This document shows positions 38,286-49,530 of a DNA stretch of 64,000 nucleotides, one piece after another; within the stretch, counting starts at the first letter, position 1; each line of letters starts with the position of its first letter. Origin of the DNA: Stomorhina lunata. Lineage: Eukaryota; Arthropoda; Insecta; Diptera; Rhiniidae. The notes under the pieces are model-generated. The model saw only the letters and a program-made list of their open reading frames with translations, searched no databases and was not told where the DNA came from. The stretch is taken from assembly GCA_933228675.1 (NCBI GenBank), contig OW121743.1, positions 64,739,540 to 64,803,539 of the forward strand, read 5' to 3'. Both the position numbers and the translations under genes were made by a program.

Positions 38286-38444
38286 ATAATGGGTATATAA
38301 GATTCTTATTCTGATTTTATAGGCTGGAGTTGTAGCTTTATAGCGGTATATAAATAATTTGCATATATTCGCATATTTGGCTTAAATTTATATTATATGT
38401 GACTTTATTAAATACAAAATAATTTTAAAGTGATGTTTACATTA

Positions 38445-39608
38445 TTCTTCTTCTTCTGTTATCCTTGACTCCCAGTGGAGCATAGGGCCTCAACCATCCT
38501 TTTATATCGAACTCTATTGCGAAATGTTAGGCACACATCATTCCATGAATAGTTTGCATCTTGTAATTACGCATCAATTGACCTTCTCCAAGTTCTAGCA
38601 GGTGCACCAACACGACGGCCGCTTCGCATTGTCGAGCAATGTTGGTATTTGGCCTTCGAAGTGTGTGGCCTATCCACCGCCATTTCCGTTGACATACCTC
38701 TATAGAAGAAGGGATTTGGTTTGTAGCGTTTAGAAGATCTTCATTTCTTATGCGATTTGGCCACCATATATTAAGGATTTGCCGCAAGCATTTGTTTGCA
38801 AAGGTTTGTAGGCGCTTATCGATGGCATTTGTGCGTTTCCAAGTTTCGCAGCCGTAATACAAGATGGACTTGATATTCGAGTTATATATTCGTAACTTAG
38901 TTGTTGTTGATATTTGCCGAGATTTCCAAATAGCTCGTAAAATGCCGAATGCTGATTTTGCCTTATTTATACGCGATTCAATATCCTCGTCGGCGCCACC
39001 TTTTGTAGATACCAAACTACCAATATAATTAAAGATACCTACACATCCAATAACCTCGTTATCCACATTGATGTGTGGCGACGGGTTTGCACCATAGCCT
39101 CCAGGCATAATCTCTCGGATTAGACAATTTACCTTAAAGTCCACGTACATTGCCCGAATTAAGTTCGTTGGCATGTTACGGTTTTCTAAAATTCTCCAAA
39201 GATAGCTCCTGTTGACACTGTCGAAGGCCTTCATATAGTCGATAAACGCTAGGTAAATGGGTGTGAGGAATTCATTACATTGCTCCAGTACTATTCTTAC
39301 TGTGTTGATTAGATCAACACAAGATCTATTCTCTCGGAACCCAAACTGATATTTGCGTAGTGTTTTAGAAACTGCGTCAGACGTTCTATTCAAAATCACT
39401 CGACTTAGTATTTGGCTCGGTATTGGAAGTAGTGTTATTCCCCTGTAGTAATTGCAGTCTTTGGAGTCACCTTTTTTTGGTATTTTCACTAGTATACCTT
39501 CATTCCCAGAGGTTGGCAGAGCTTCTTCTTCCCATATTTTACGCACAAATTGTTGCCACAGTCTCGCCGATAGTTCAACGTCACATAAAAGCATAAGAGC
39601 ACATAAGA
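38445..39608 (-). mobile_element. RTE-type LINE copy 1, 5'-truncated, 13-bp target duplication
   Basis: GATGTTTACATTA stands directly before (38432-38444) and after (39609-39621) the insert. On the minus strand the element ends with CCCTATGCTCCACTGGGAGT, then CAAGGATAACAGAAGAAGAAG, a (GAA)n-like tail as in target-primed integration. The 5' part (endonuclease) is missing. The insertion separates two parts of otherwise unique DNA. Confidence 0.88.
38527..39594 (-). pseudogene. RTE-type reverse transcriptase with internal deletion
   Basis: One open frame of 355 codons. It starts within the RT: VKIPKKGDSKDCNYYRGITL (about residues 36-55), QFGFRENRSCVDLINTVRI (97-115), then YLAFIDYMKAFDSVNRSYLW, which carries the first RT catalytic Asp. 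After NCLIR it jumps to IMPGGYGANPS. The copy at 49795-50403 shows that about 265 bases, including LEYADDV, are missing at this point. The C-terminal part follows: IGSLVSTKGGADEDIESRI, YYGCETWKR, CLRQILNIWWPNRI and RKWRWIGHTLRRP. Without YADD it cannot polymerise. The ATG is only the first Met in a truncated frame. The RTE/BovB-like call rests on the ETWK...WPNRI...RWIGH C-terminal pattern. Confidence 0.85.
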
Positions 39609-39621
39609 GATGTTTACATTA

Positions 39622-41440
39622 AAGGCAAAAAATAAGTTTCAATATAAGAAAACTTTTTTTTAGTAAATTCGTTAAGACGAAAATATATTATAGAGTCAAT
39701 ATCAAAGTCCTGGCTTTGAAGTAATATAGAAATAATCTGCATATATTTGCATATTTTGTTCAAATCAATAAGGGGCTAAGTGGTCTAGTACAACTAAAAA
39801 ATTAAATTTTTTATTTAATTAGACATATCAAACATTTTTTTCTAGTATAAATCATAAAAATTTACTAAGGGGCCCCTTTATTCAAATGGCCCTTATCTTG
39901 TCCCGTATCTGGTTTATTTTATATTTTAATTTTTTATTATTAAACAAAAACATAACTTAAGGATCATATAGTCCTCAGCACCCAGAGCTCTCGAAAGAAC
40001 AAAGTGGTGGATGGATGGATGGATGGTTGGATAATGAATGAATGAACGTCAAAGAGTTTTAATTTCAAAAAAAGAGTGGATGGCTTTGTATTCAGAAAAA
40101 AAAACCAAGCGGAGGACCTGAAAGAAAAACGTCATTTTTTGTATATAAAACGCAGTAGTAGACATTTATCCTTTTGACATGTATAAACAAGTACTGTCTT
40201 TGTTTATATAAAACACAAAGACACAAGGCCACATATACATTTATAAACATAAAATAAAATGTACGTATGTATGTTTTTTTGAAAATAATATATACAAATC
40301 TGTTATTCTATGCAGGAGTATCTAAAGGATATACGTACATACATTTATTTTTAATAAAAACCAAACAATCAACAACTTGATGCAGAAAATGAAAAAAAAT
40401 GTATAAATTCAAGCTTTGTGATTTTAATTTTAATAAAATCTCATCTTTTCTACTACAAATATTAAAAAAAAATGGCAGTCAGTCACTCAGTCAAACAAGG
40501 CTAACAAACAACATCCTTTATCCTTTCAGATTTAAGTGGAACTGCGTTACATATTTATATTTAGGAGTGAGTTTTGTATTAATATTAAGCCCAAAATATA
40601 TCCTTAGAGAGTTTTAAGTTTGATTTGATGACGCTTTTATATATTTCGCTTCAAATTTCTAAAGTTGATGGCCTTTAAGTGTCCTGCCATATTTTATTTT
40701 TCCGTAATAATTTAATATTTAAGGGTTGACGAATTATTGTGATTATAATGATTTTAATGCAGATTTTTTGTTAAATGACGTCGTTCATTATTGTAGTGTT
40801 TTCCTTTTTTCTTCTGCTTCTGTTTGTCTAAATAATTCTCATACCAAAATTTTTGAGATTTAAATTCACTTCGCCATTGATTTGTTTGAAGAGTTTTAAT
40901 GTCTAGATTTATAAAATACTTGAAATTAAAATTAAAATCAAAATACCATGACATTTCAAGTATTTTGTTGTTTTTTCTTTTTGGACATTTTGAAATGAAT
41001 GTATTATTGGATTTATTTTTGGGGGGAGGGCGGGAAGCTCAAGGAAGTTTGTTTTTTAATGACGACCATTGTTGATGTTGATGATTCAAATATTCAATGA
41101 AAGATTATAAAAGCTTCAATATTATATAGTTTGAATTAAAAAAATTATAAATTCTTAAAAAAATCATGAAAACAGCTTAAAGGTCTTATAAATAGATATA
41201 ATAAAGGCTATCGCATCACTGTAGTATTTCTGAGGCCATCCTCTTGAATTAGGATTTAACATTGACAGAGAAAGTGAAAAATATTCAGCTCTTCATAGTT
41301 TAAGCTACTGCAGATATCATCATCAGAATATTAATATTTTCTTAAGGAAAAATTGTAGATGTTAAGTCCATACTTCTTCAAGTATTTCCTATATTTATCT
41401 GTGATCATGTACTGACAAGACACCACAAAGGCTTTCTTTT
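39622..41440. other. Unique-looking non-coding stretch
   Basis: AT-rich and without a supported gene. (GGAT)n-type repeats stand at 40010-40030, followed by GAATGAATGAACG. Short ORFs (40399-40617, 40754-40954) have no domain. Confidence 0.3.
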
Positions 41441-42770
41441 TATACCTTTCACCGCCATATGTGGAAAGTGTATTATAAATTTGTGCTGATGTATGTAACG
41501 CATAGAAATATTTGCCTTAGACCACCTTTCAGTATACCAATAGGCTAAGAATCACTTTCTGAGTCGATTTAGCGATGTCAGTCCGTCTGGACGTCTGGCA
41601 GGCTGGACCCTAGAGCGGTTCACCTTCCATACAAAAAAAAAAGTTATGTCAGTCAACCCCTAGGATTAAAGATAATGTCTAAACAATTCCAAAAAATATT
41701 TTTTTATTTTTTTACCACGCCTACAAATACCGCCCTTTTAGTATTTTGTTGCACTGTGTCGTCATTTTAAGTCCGATCATAACATTTTATATATCGGTGT
41801 TCTCGGCTCTGTAAGGGCTACATTTCTCTCTTTGATAGTTCTTTACTACCACGTCAATTTATAGTCATACCTTCTAAAATATAGATTTTTACTCGATTTG
41901 ATTAAGACGAGGTTGTAAAAAACTATCATAGAGAGAAATGTAGCCCTTACAGAGCCCTAAACATCGATGCATAAAGTGTTATAATCGGACTAAAGATGGC
42001 GACAAAGTCAACAAAAAACTAAAAGGGCGGTATTTGTAGGCGTGGTAAAAAAATATTTTTTGGAATTGTTTTGACATTATCTTTAATCCTAGGTTGTGAC
42101 TGACTGAACTTTGTTTTGCGAACCACTCTACTGGACCCCCATGTAAACCATGTACTCCATGTTCAGGTCGCACTTCTAAAGATAATTCGATGAAATTAAG
42201 CACAGATAATTTTTTTCATAGTGGGACCCTGGCTATTGATTTCGTCAAAATCGGTCCACTATTTACGGTACCTCCCATAGGTTCCAGTTTCCGGAATTGA
42301 TATATTAACTACAAATATCAATATTTTTTCATGACATTTAAAACAAATACTGCTTTAGTAAACTTAAATCACTGTACCACATTTCATTGAAATCGATCCA
42401 CATTTGACCATAGCTCCCATACAAACTCTTCTGCCAAAACGCACTAAATGAGACAAAAATCACAAAAACGATTCTAAGTCTGAGAATAATGGGTATTTTA
42501 AGTTTATTTTTCGCATACATAATTTTTGTAACAACAGTAATCAATTTGCCATATTCCGAGATAATCGGTCCACATTTGATCTTAGTTCTCATATAAGCTT
42601 AATTGACGGAAACAGCTTAAATACATAAGATAAGTTTTGAGAAAATGTTTTTATGATGGCAAAATTTAGCAAATATTTGTCTTTATATAGGAAAAAGAAC
42701 ACATTTGACTTTAGTGGTGAAGGGTATAGTATGGTCGGGCTTGACCGACTTTAGCACTTTCTTACTTGTT
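41441..42770 (-). mobile_element. DINE-1/mini-me-like element, copy 3, split by a hAT MITE
   Basis: It opens with TATACCTTTCACCGCCATAT and GTGCTGATGTATG, then CAGTATACCAATAGGC and the core TCACTTTCTGAGTCGATTTA, GCGATGTCAGTCCGTCTGG. It closes with GTGGTGAAGGGTATAGTATG, the palindrome GTCGGGCTTGACCGAC, and CTTTCTTACTTGTT. The order is that of 19651-20448 reversed. A 520-bp MITE interrupts it at 41611. The minisatellite array D begins at the very next base. Confidence 0.78.
41611..42130. mobile_element. hAT-type MITE with 8-bp target duplication
   Basis: The insert runs from TAGAGCGGTTC to GAACCACTCTA, and CTGGACCC is present on both sides (41603-41610 and 42131-42138). Removing it restores the DINE-1-like sequence GGCTGGACCCCCATG seen inverted at 20268. 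Arms of about 220 bases pair with each other (for example CTGTAAGGGCTACATTTCTC with GAGAAATGTAGCCCTTACAG). An 8-bp duplication and a TAGAG start are hallmarks of the hAT superfamily. No transposase is present, so it needs one in trans. Confidence 0.85.
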
Positions 42771-45020
42771 TTTTATAGGAAATTTTTCAAAAATTTTCTT
42801 TTTTATGGAGAATTTTCAAAGTTTCTTATTTTATAGGAAATTTTTTTTAAATTTTTTATTATAGGAATTTTTTCAAAAATTTCTTAATTTTATAGGAAAT
42901 TTTTCAAAAATTTCTTAATTTTATAGGAAGTTTTTCAAAAATTTCTTTTTTTAGAAGAAATTTTTAAAAAACTTCTTTTTTTTACAAGAAATTTTTCAAA
43001 ATTTTCTCATTTTTATAAAAAAATTTTCAAAAATTTCTTATTTTTATAGGAAGTTTTTCAGAAATTTCTTATTTTTATAGGAAATTTTTCAAAAATTTCT
43101 TATTATTATAGGAACTTTTTTAAAATTTTCTTAATTTTATATTTAGTTTTTCAAAAATTTATTATTTTTATAGGAAATTTTTCAAAAATTTCTTATTTTT
43201 AAGGAAATTTTTCAAAAATTTATTTTTTCTAAATATAAGAAATTTTTCAAAAATTTCTTAAAATTTTTGAAAAGTTTCATATTTTCACAGGAAATTTTTC
43301 AAAAATTTCTTCTTTTATAGGAAACTTTTCAAAAACTCCTTACTATTATAGGAAATTTTTTAAAATTTTCCTAGTTTTATATAAAATTTTTTAAAAATTT
43401 CTTATTTTGATAATTTTTTTTAAATTTCTTTTTTTTATAAGAAATTTTTCAAAAATGTTTTATTTTTATAAGAAATTTTTCAAATTTTTTTATTTTAATA
43501 CAAAATTTTTCAAAAATTTCCTATTTTTATAGGAAATTTTTCAAAAATTTCTTATTTTTATAGGAAATTTTCAAAAATTTCTTATTTTCATTGGAAATTT
43601 TTCAATTATTTTTATAGGAAAGTTTTCAAAAATTTCTTATTTTTATAGGAAATTTTTCAAAAATTTTCTATTTTTATAGGAAATTTTCAAAAATTTCTTA
43701 TTTTTATAGGAAATTTTCAAAAATTTCTTTTCATTGGAAATTTTTCAAAAATTTCTTATTTTTATAGGAAATTTTTCAAAAATATCTTTTTTTATAGGAA
43801 ATTTTTCAAAAATTTCTTATTTTTATAGGAAATTTTTCAAAAATTTCTTATTTTTATAGGAAATTTTTCAAAAATTTCTTATTTTTATAGAAAATTCTTC
43901 AAAAATTTCCTATTTTTAGTAAATTTTTCAAAAATTTCTTATTTTTGTAAGAAATTTTTCAAAAATTTCTTATCTTTATAGGTAATTTTTGAAAAATTTC
44001 TTATTTTTAAAAGAAATTTTTCAAAAATTTCTTATTTTTATATTAAATTTTTCAAAAATTTCTTATCTTCATAGGAAATTTTTGAAAAATTTCTTATTTT
44101 TATAAAAAATTCTTCAAAAATTTCTTATTTTTATAGGAAAATTTTCAAAAACTTTTAATTTTTATAGGAAATTTTTCAAAAATTTCTTATTTTTACGGGA
44201 AATTTTTCAAAAATTTCTTATTTTTATAGGAAATATTTCAAAAATTTCTTATTTTTATAGTAAATCTTTCAAAAGTTTATTTTTATAGGAAATTTTTCAA
44301 AAATTTTCTATTTTTATAGGAAATTTTCAAAAATTTCTTATTTTTATAGGAAATTTTCAAAAATTTCTTTTCATTGGAAATTTTTCAAAAATTTCTAATT
44401 TTTATAGGAAATTTTTCAAAAATATCTTTTTTTATAGGAAATTTTTCAAAAATTTCTTATTTTTATAGGAAATTTTTCAAAAATTTCTTATTTTTATAGA
44501 AAATTCTTCAAAAATTTCCTATTTTTAGTAAATTTTTCAAAAATTTCTTATTTTTGTAAGAAATTTTTCAAAAATTTCTTATCTTTATAGGTAATTTTTG
44601 AAAAATTTCTTATTTTTAAAAGAAATTTTTCAAAAATTTCTTATTTTTATATTAAATTTTTCAAAAATTTCTTATCTTTATAGGAAATTTTTGAAAAATT
44701 TCTTATTTTTCTAAAAAATTCTTCAAAAATTTCTTATTTTTATAGGAAAATTTTCAAAAACTTTTAATTTTTATAGGAAATTTTTCAAAAATTTCTTATT
44801 TTTACGGGAAATTTTTCAAAAATTTCTTATTTTTATAGGAAATATTTCAAAAATTTCTTATTTTTATAGTAAATCTTTCAAAAGTTAATTTTTATAGAAA
44901 ATTTTTCAAATATTTCTTATTTTTATAGGAAATTTTTCAAAAATTTCTTATTTTTGTAGAAAATTTTTCAAATATTTCTTATTTTGATAAGAAATTTTTC
45001 AAAAACTTCCTATTTTTGAT
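42771..45020. repeat. Minisatellite array D (31-bp unit)
   Basis: Units read ATTTTTCAAAAATTTCTTA then TTTTTATAGGAA, period 31. Each contains GAAATTTTTCAAAAATTTC, a palindrome except for its central base, so the centre differs from the CTATAG of arrays A to C and E. A block from about 43645 to 44280 is repeated from about 44285 to 44885. The first unit touches the DINE-1-like end CTTACTTGTT. Confidence 0.93.
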
Positions 45021-45248
45021 ATTTGGCTCAAAATATTTTTTTAACGTTTTTTGGCGTTTTTACCGTTTTTAAAACTCATTTTTTCGAAGTTTATTAAATG
45101 AGTTCGAAAAAAGTAAAAAAAGAGTTCCAGAGTGTTATTTAGAACACCCTGCAGATTACCACGAAAAAAGAATTAGATCGATATCTCTAAGGGCTTAGCC
45201 GACAAAATCCCAAATTTTTACCAAAGTGATAAAAAAGCACGTGATTTG
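45021..45248. other. Short AT-rich link
   Basis: Nothing recognised between array D and the LINE 3' end. Confidence 0.3.
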
Positions 45249-46800
45249 TTATATATGTGACCCGGTCTGTAAAAAGGTCGAGATAAGATTGCGAAGTCTA
45301 TGACGGGGTAGAGTTACCAAGATATTTGAACGTTTAGTGTTGTAGGTGGGCCATGTTTGCCTAGATATGGAGCAGTTCGTTACCGAAGACCACTCGTTTT
45401 GCGCTGATGCATAAAGTGATTGCCTAATTATTGATTTGCAGGCGGATAGCGGTAAGCCCGTAAATTGGTCGATGCTATCCTGACTCAGGAGAGCACCGGA
45501 TTTAACAAGTTTGTCCGCGGTGCAGATACCAGGTATGTTGTTGTGCCCGGGTACCCATAAGAGTTCGATTTTGCAATGTCTCGCCATCTCGTTAAGAGAT
45601 GCCCGGCATTCGCTGGTAAGAACAGACGTCGTATGGACATTAGATAGGGATTTTATTGCAGCCTGACTGTCGATACAAAAGCGAATATCCCTGTCGTATA
45701 CTCTGTGGTATCTCAACCATTTGACTGCTTTGTGGATAGCCGATATCTCGGATTGTAGGACACTGCATTGATCAGGGAGCCTAAAGCAGATTTCCTTCCC
45801 AAGCAATGGGATGAAAAAGCCCCCCCCCCCCCTACGCCTATCTTTGACTTCGATCCATCAGTATAAACCTCTAGACAGCCATCATCTAAGGATGGGGGTT
45901 CTCCAGAGATAGTCACAGTGAAGGATTTGTCGAAGATAGGAGTGGATATGCAGTAGTCTATATGTTCAGGGATGTTAGTGATTTTGCCCAGGATGGTGAA
46001 ATGCCCGATTTGTGAGTGGGACCAGGTTCCAATTGTGCTGAGACGGACAGCCGAGTTAAGAGCAATTTGCATTGCCATTAGTTCAGCTGGGAGCCAGTTT
46101 AGCATGGTGAAGAGTGCCTTAGATGGAGTAGTTCTTAAAGCACCGGTAATCATTAGAGCGGCAGATCTCAAGATTTTGTTAAAATAGTGCAACTGGTTTG
46201 CCTTGGTGAGTGCAGGCCACCAGACCAGCGCACCATACATTAATATAGGCTTAACCACCATGTTGAAGAGCCAGGCAGTGTTAATGGGATTCAGACCCCA
46301 GGTTTTGCCAATGGCCCCTTTACATGAATATAGTGCAATAGATGCTTTAGACACCCTAAGTTGGGTGTTCAGGCTCCAGGACAGTTTTGAGTCTAAGATG
46401 ACCCCCAGGTATTTGGCATGGTCAGTGAGCGAAAGTTCAACCTTGTTTAATTTTGGAAGAGTATTGTATTTACGTGAGAATAGTTCAAGTTCCGTTTTAG
46501 TTGGATTGACTCCAAGGCCGTTGGAGACGTTGTGACAGTGTGTTAAGAAATTTCCCTGACACTGCTATAGCAACATCATCCGCGTATGCGATGGTGTTGA
46601 ATCTCAGAGAATCCAGTTCAGTGAGTAGTTTATTTATGGCAAGGTTCCACAAAAGAGGTGATAGTACGCCTTCTTGTGGAGTACCTCGACAGGCTACTTT
46701 ATAAACAGTAGTAGTGCCCATGGTTGAGCAGATGACTCTATAGGCGAGAAGTTTATCTACAAACGAGATAATAGATTTGTCGACCCTTAAGTCCTCCATT
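45249..46800 (-). pseudogene. LINE pol, RT plus RNase H (I/LOA-type), 5'-truncated
   Basis: From the right: RT palm GTPQEGVLSPLLWNLAINKL and IAYADDVAIAV (46799-46497). After a frame break comes the thumb and linker, with LKLSLTDHAKYLG-type sequence, LNPINTAWLFNMVVKPILMY and LNWLPAELMAMQIALNSAVR, then the RNase H domain starting EVYTDGSKSKIG (46354-45713). The RNase H continues in another frame with SEISAIHKAVKWL, FCIDSQAAIKSL, LLWVPGHNNIPG and TADKLV, and ends TGSHI (45806-45249). The frame is lost at a run of C residues (45823-45833). The acidic RNase H residues (D in YTDGS, E in SEISA, D in CIDSQ, D in TADKL) and YADD are all kept. This APE-RT-RNH layout occurs in I, LOA and R1-related clades; I cannot choose among them. 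Confidence 0.87.
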
Positions 46801-46802
46801 GC

Positions 46803-46900
46803 TTATGACTCAAAAACAAAATTTGCAAATATTAGAAAAATTAAAGATAAGCAATGATCTTTAACAGCTAATTTTTCGAAATTTTGTTTTTGAGTCATAA
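46803..46900. repeat. Perfect 22-bp inverted repeat (hairpin)
   Basis: TTATGACTCAAAAACAAAAT plus TT at 46803-46824 is the exact reverse complement of 46879-46900, with a 54-base loop. It lies just beyond the 5' break of the LINE. The plus-strand words CCCTTTTCATAGACCGGGTC and ACATAA at 46912-46934 copy the LINE 3' end (TGSHI) in the opposite direction. Confidence 0.75.
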
Positions 46901-46934
46901 AAACCCTTTTCCCTTTTCATAGACCGGGTCACAT

Positions 46935-49530
46935 AAAAGCAGTTTTTATAAGGAGAACTGAAATTATTATTGCTTCAATGGGTAGAGGTGTATATTAGCA
47001 ATTTAGATAAAATCTTATGTAACCCGTTTATTACCAGGGTCAAAATTAAAATTTTTCAAATATTAAAATTTTTCAAAAGAAGTACTAGAAATTATTTATA
47101 TAAAAAAGAAAATTTTTAAAAATCTTGACAAAGCGCTTTTAATTACATTCTTAAAAACTTTTTAAATATGCGTAATATACGTACTAAAATATACATTCGG
47201 GATACGTCTATCTATATCTATCGATACACAGTTTTATTTTCTCCATACAAAGGTGGGACACTCTAAGGACTATGTGGAATCTAAAGTGATTCAGGCATGA
47301 TATAATTGGTGTAGATAACGATATAAAGCATGTCATCATCAAAGAGTTAAAAAAATTCTGCCCCATCTAATGATAACTAGACTCAAAAGTGTCCTCTAAC
47401 ATTCTTAACAATAATATATGGCTTAAATTTAGGCCACATAAATTTGAAAAAAAACTGTCCCAAAAATTTATTGTTGACATTTAAGATATATCTATAATGT
47501 TCTTATCACATTACATTGCAGTCAATAAATTACAGTAGAATCATGATAAATTGTAGCCACAAATAAGAAGACAAAAATACATAGTAAAAATGTAAAAAGG
47601 CCAAAAAATCGCCATAAATTTCTAAGATAGTTTCATGATTTTCGAGATTCTACTTAAATTGGCATTTAGCTCAGAAAAAAAATCCCATAAACGAAAAACT
47701 AATCATGGGAAACTATTTCTAAACAACAGGTGTATTCAAATGACTTAAATGTCTCCAAATGTCAAAGTGTCTCCAAACTAAAACTTGGATTTCAACGGAC
47801 ACACAGAGACAATAATTAAATTTGTGAAACTAAGGCAAGAAACTGTTGCAACAAATGCAACAAAATAAACGGGTAACAGAAATTAACTGGTTTCTTTCCT
47901 GGTCTTTAAAACGTCAACAGTTAAAATGGACTAGAGAAACCATGGCCAATGTCATCATCATTAACAACATACTCTACTCGTACTATAATCTTACATATGC
48001 GATTATTGTACAAAAGATTTGTTTATATAGATAAATTAACATTAAACAGTTTGTTTTGTATTTAAGTAGTTTCAAGATACAGAGACAGACAACAAGCCTT
48101 CTTTTAGTAACTGGCTATTGCGTTTTGTACTGGTTTTAATTGTCTGTTCGAAAAAAGAGCGGTTTAAATAAAACGGCTGACCAACCGCTAGATGAAGATT
48201 GAAATGCAACAGGAAAAAGTCGTTACAATTTGGTCACGAAATTCGAAATAAATCAAGAGACCAGCCGTTCGCTCTCACTTGGTCAACTAATTTATGTGTT
48301 CTTTTTACTGCAAGCGAACTCTAAAACTTCGTCGTCATCATCATTATCAGCAGCAGCCGTTATAGCCCCAACATCTGACCGACTCAAACTCAACATTACA
48401 AATGGAATTGTCGTGCGTTTAGCTGTCATTTGTCCATGTTGTCCGATTACATTCCAATAAAATTGTCATTTTCATATGGGTTCCTACACGCCACCAAAGA
48501 TGGATGGATGGATGGTTGAATGGATGGATTGATTCTTTATTATACTCTTGATACTTTACTCTACTCTAGTCGAAAAAGACACGAACCCCAATCAAGATTT
48601 CAAAGACAATTTCGATTTGAGTCTGATAGTAGAAATTACTATTCTAGCCGGCAGCGTCTTTAATGACAACATCGGATGAAAAAATTGTGAACCAAAAAAA
48701 AAATCAAAATAAATCTTGGAGTTGGAATTTGTTGGTTTGGCTTGACACCAAATTGTCGTCGCATGTTTTTAAGTATTCATTCATGATTTTAAGTATTTTA
48801 GTTGGGGTACCCTACGCGACGGTTATGAAATTTTAAATTTAGAACTTGGAAAAGATTTTGTCAAAAATATCAATTTATATAAAATAATATCGATTTACTC
48901 CTTTTACATTAGATCCCTAGTCGATATGATTGAAAGATGATCGTTATGTATAAAGATCATTGATAGGAGTTTTATCCACTTACTTAACACTTTAGACCAA
49001 ATGTTTAATTGCATGTAAACTTAGAGTAGAAAGCCGTTCTAAATAATGATCTTCGATTTGAATATTTACAAAATGAGTCAGAGTTTAAATTTGGACTTTT
49101 TAGTAAGAAAAGCATTTTGAAAGCAAATTTTGAAAAAAATGATTAATATCGGATCTCAATCATTAGATTTCAGTACTATTGAAATTTGAACTAAATTTTA
49201 ACATTTATATTTAAGTAAGACCTTCGCAATGTCTACAGAGAATATACGTTCTTTAGCCGTAAAGCTCGTACGTAGGATTCGCTTCCAGCGAAAGTTTTCC
49301 CTTCCAGATGTAATATAGCAAAGTTCAAAACGAATGTCCATAAGTTTCTATAAGTAGAATCATCTCATGAGTGCTGGTCCTTATCTAAGAAAAAGGTAAC
49401 TCATTACCGAAGCACAAAATTTCTTACTCATCTCTTGTTATTTAGCCGTAGAGTTCGTATTTGAAATTTACTTTCCTCAGAAGTTTTCCCTGCTATTTTT
49501 AAGATAGGGATCTACTAAACCCATGTCATG
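46935..49530. other. Unique-looking non-coding stretch
   Basis: 2.6 kb with no supported gene. A (GGAT)n tract lies at 48500-48530. A loose 190-bp direct repeat (TAGCCGTAAAGCTCGTA and TAGCCGTAGAGTTCGTA, each followed by AAGTTTTCCCT) is seen at 49253 and 49443. The 76-codon ORF at 48230-48460 is low-complexity Ser/Ala and unsupported. Confidence 0.3.

Noticed and set aside
48230..48460. 76-codon ORF with Ser/Ala-rich stretch as a host exon
   Set aside because: Low-complexity trinucleotide-like sequence; no splice context or domain supports it.
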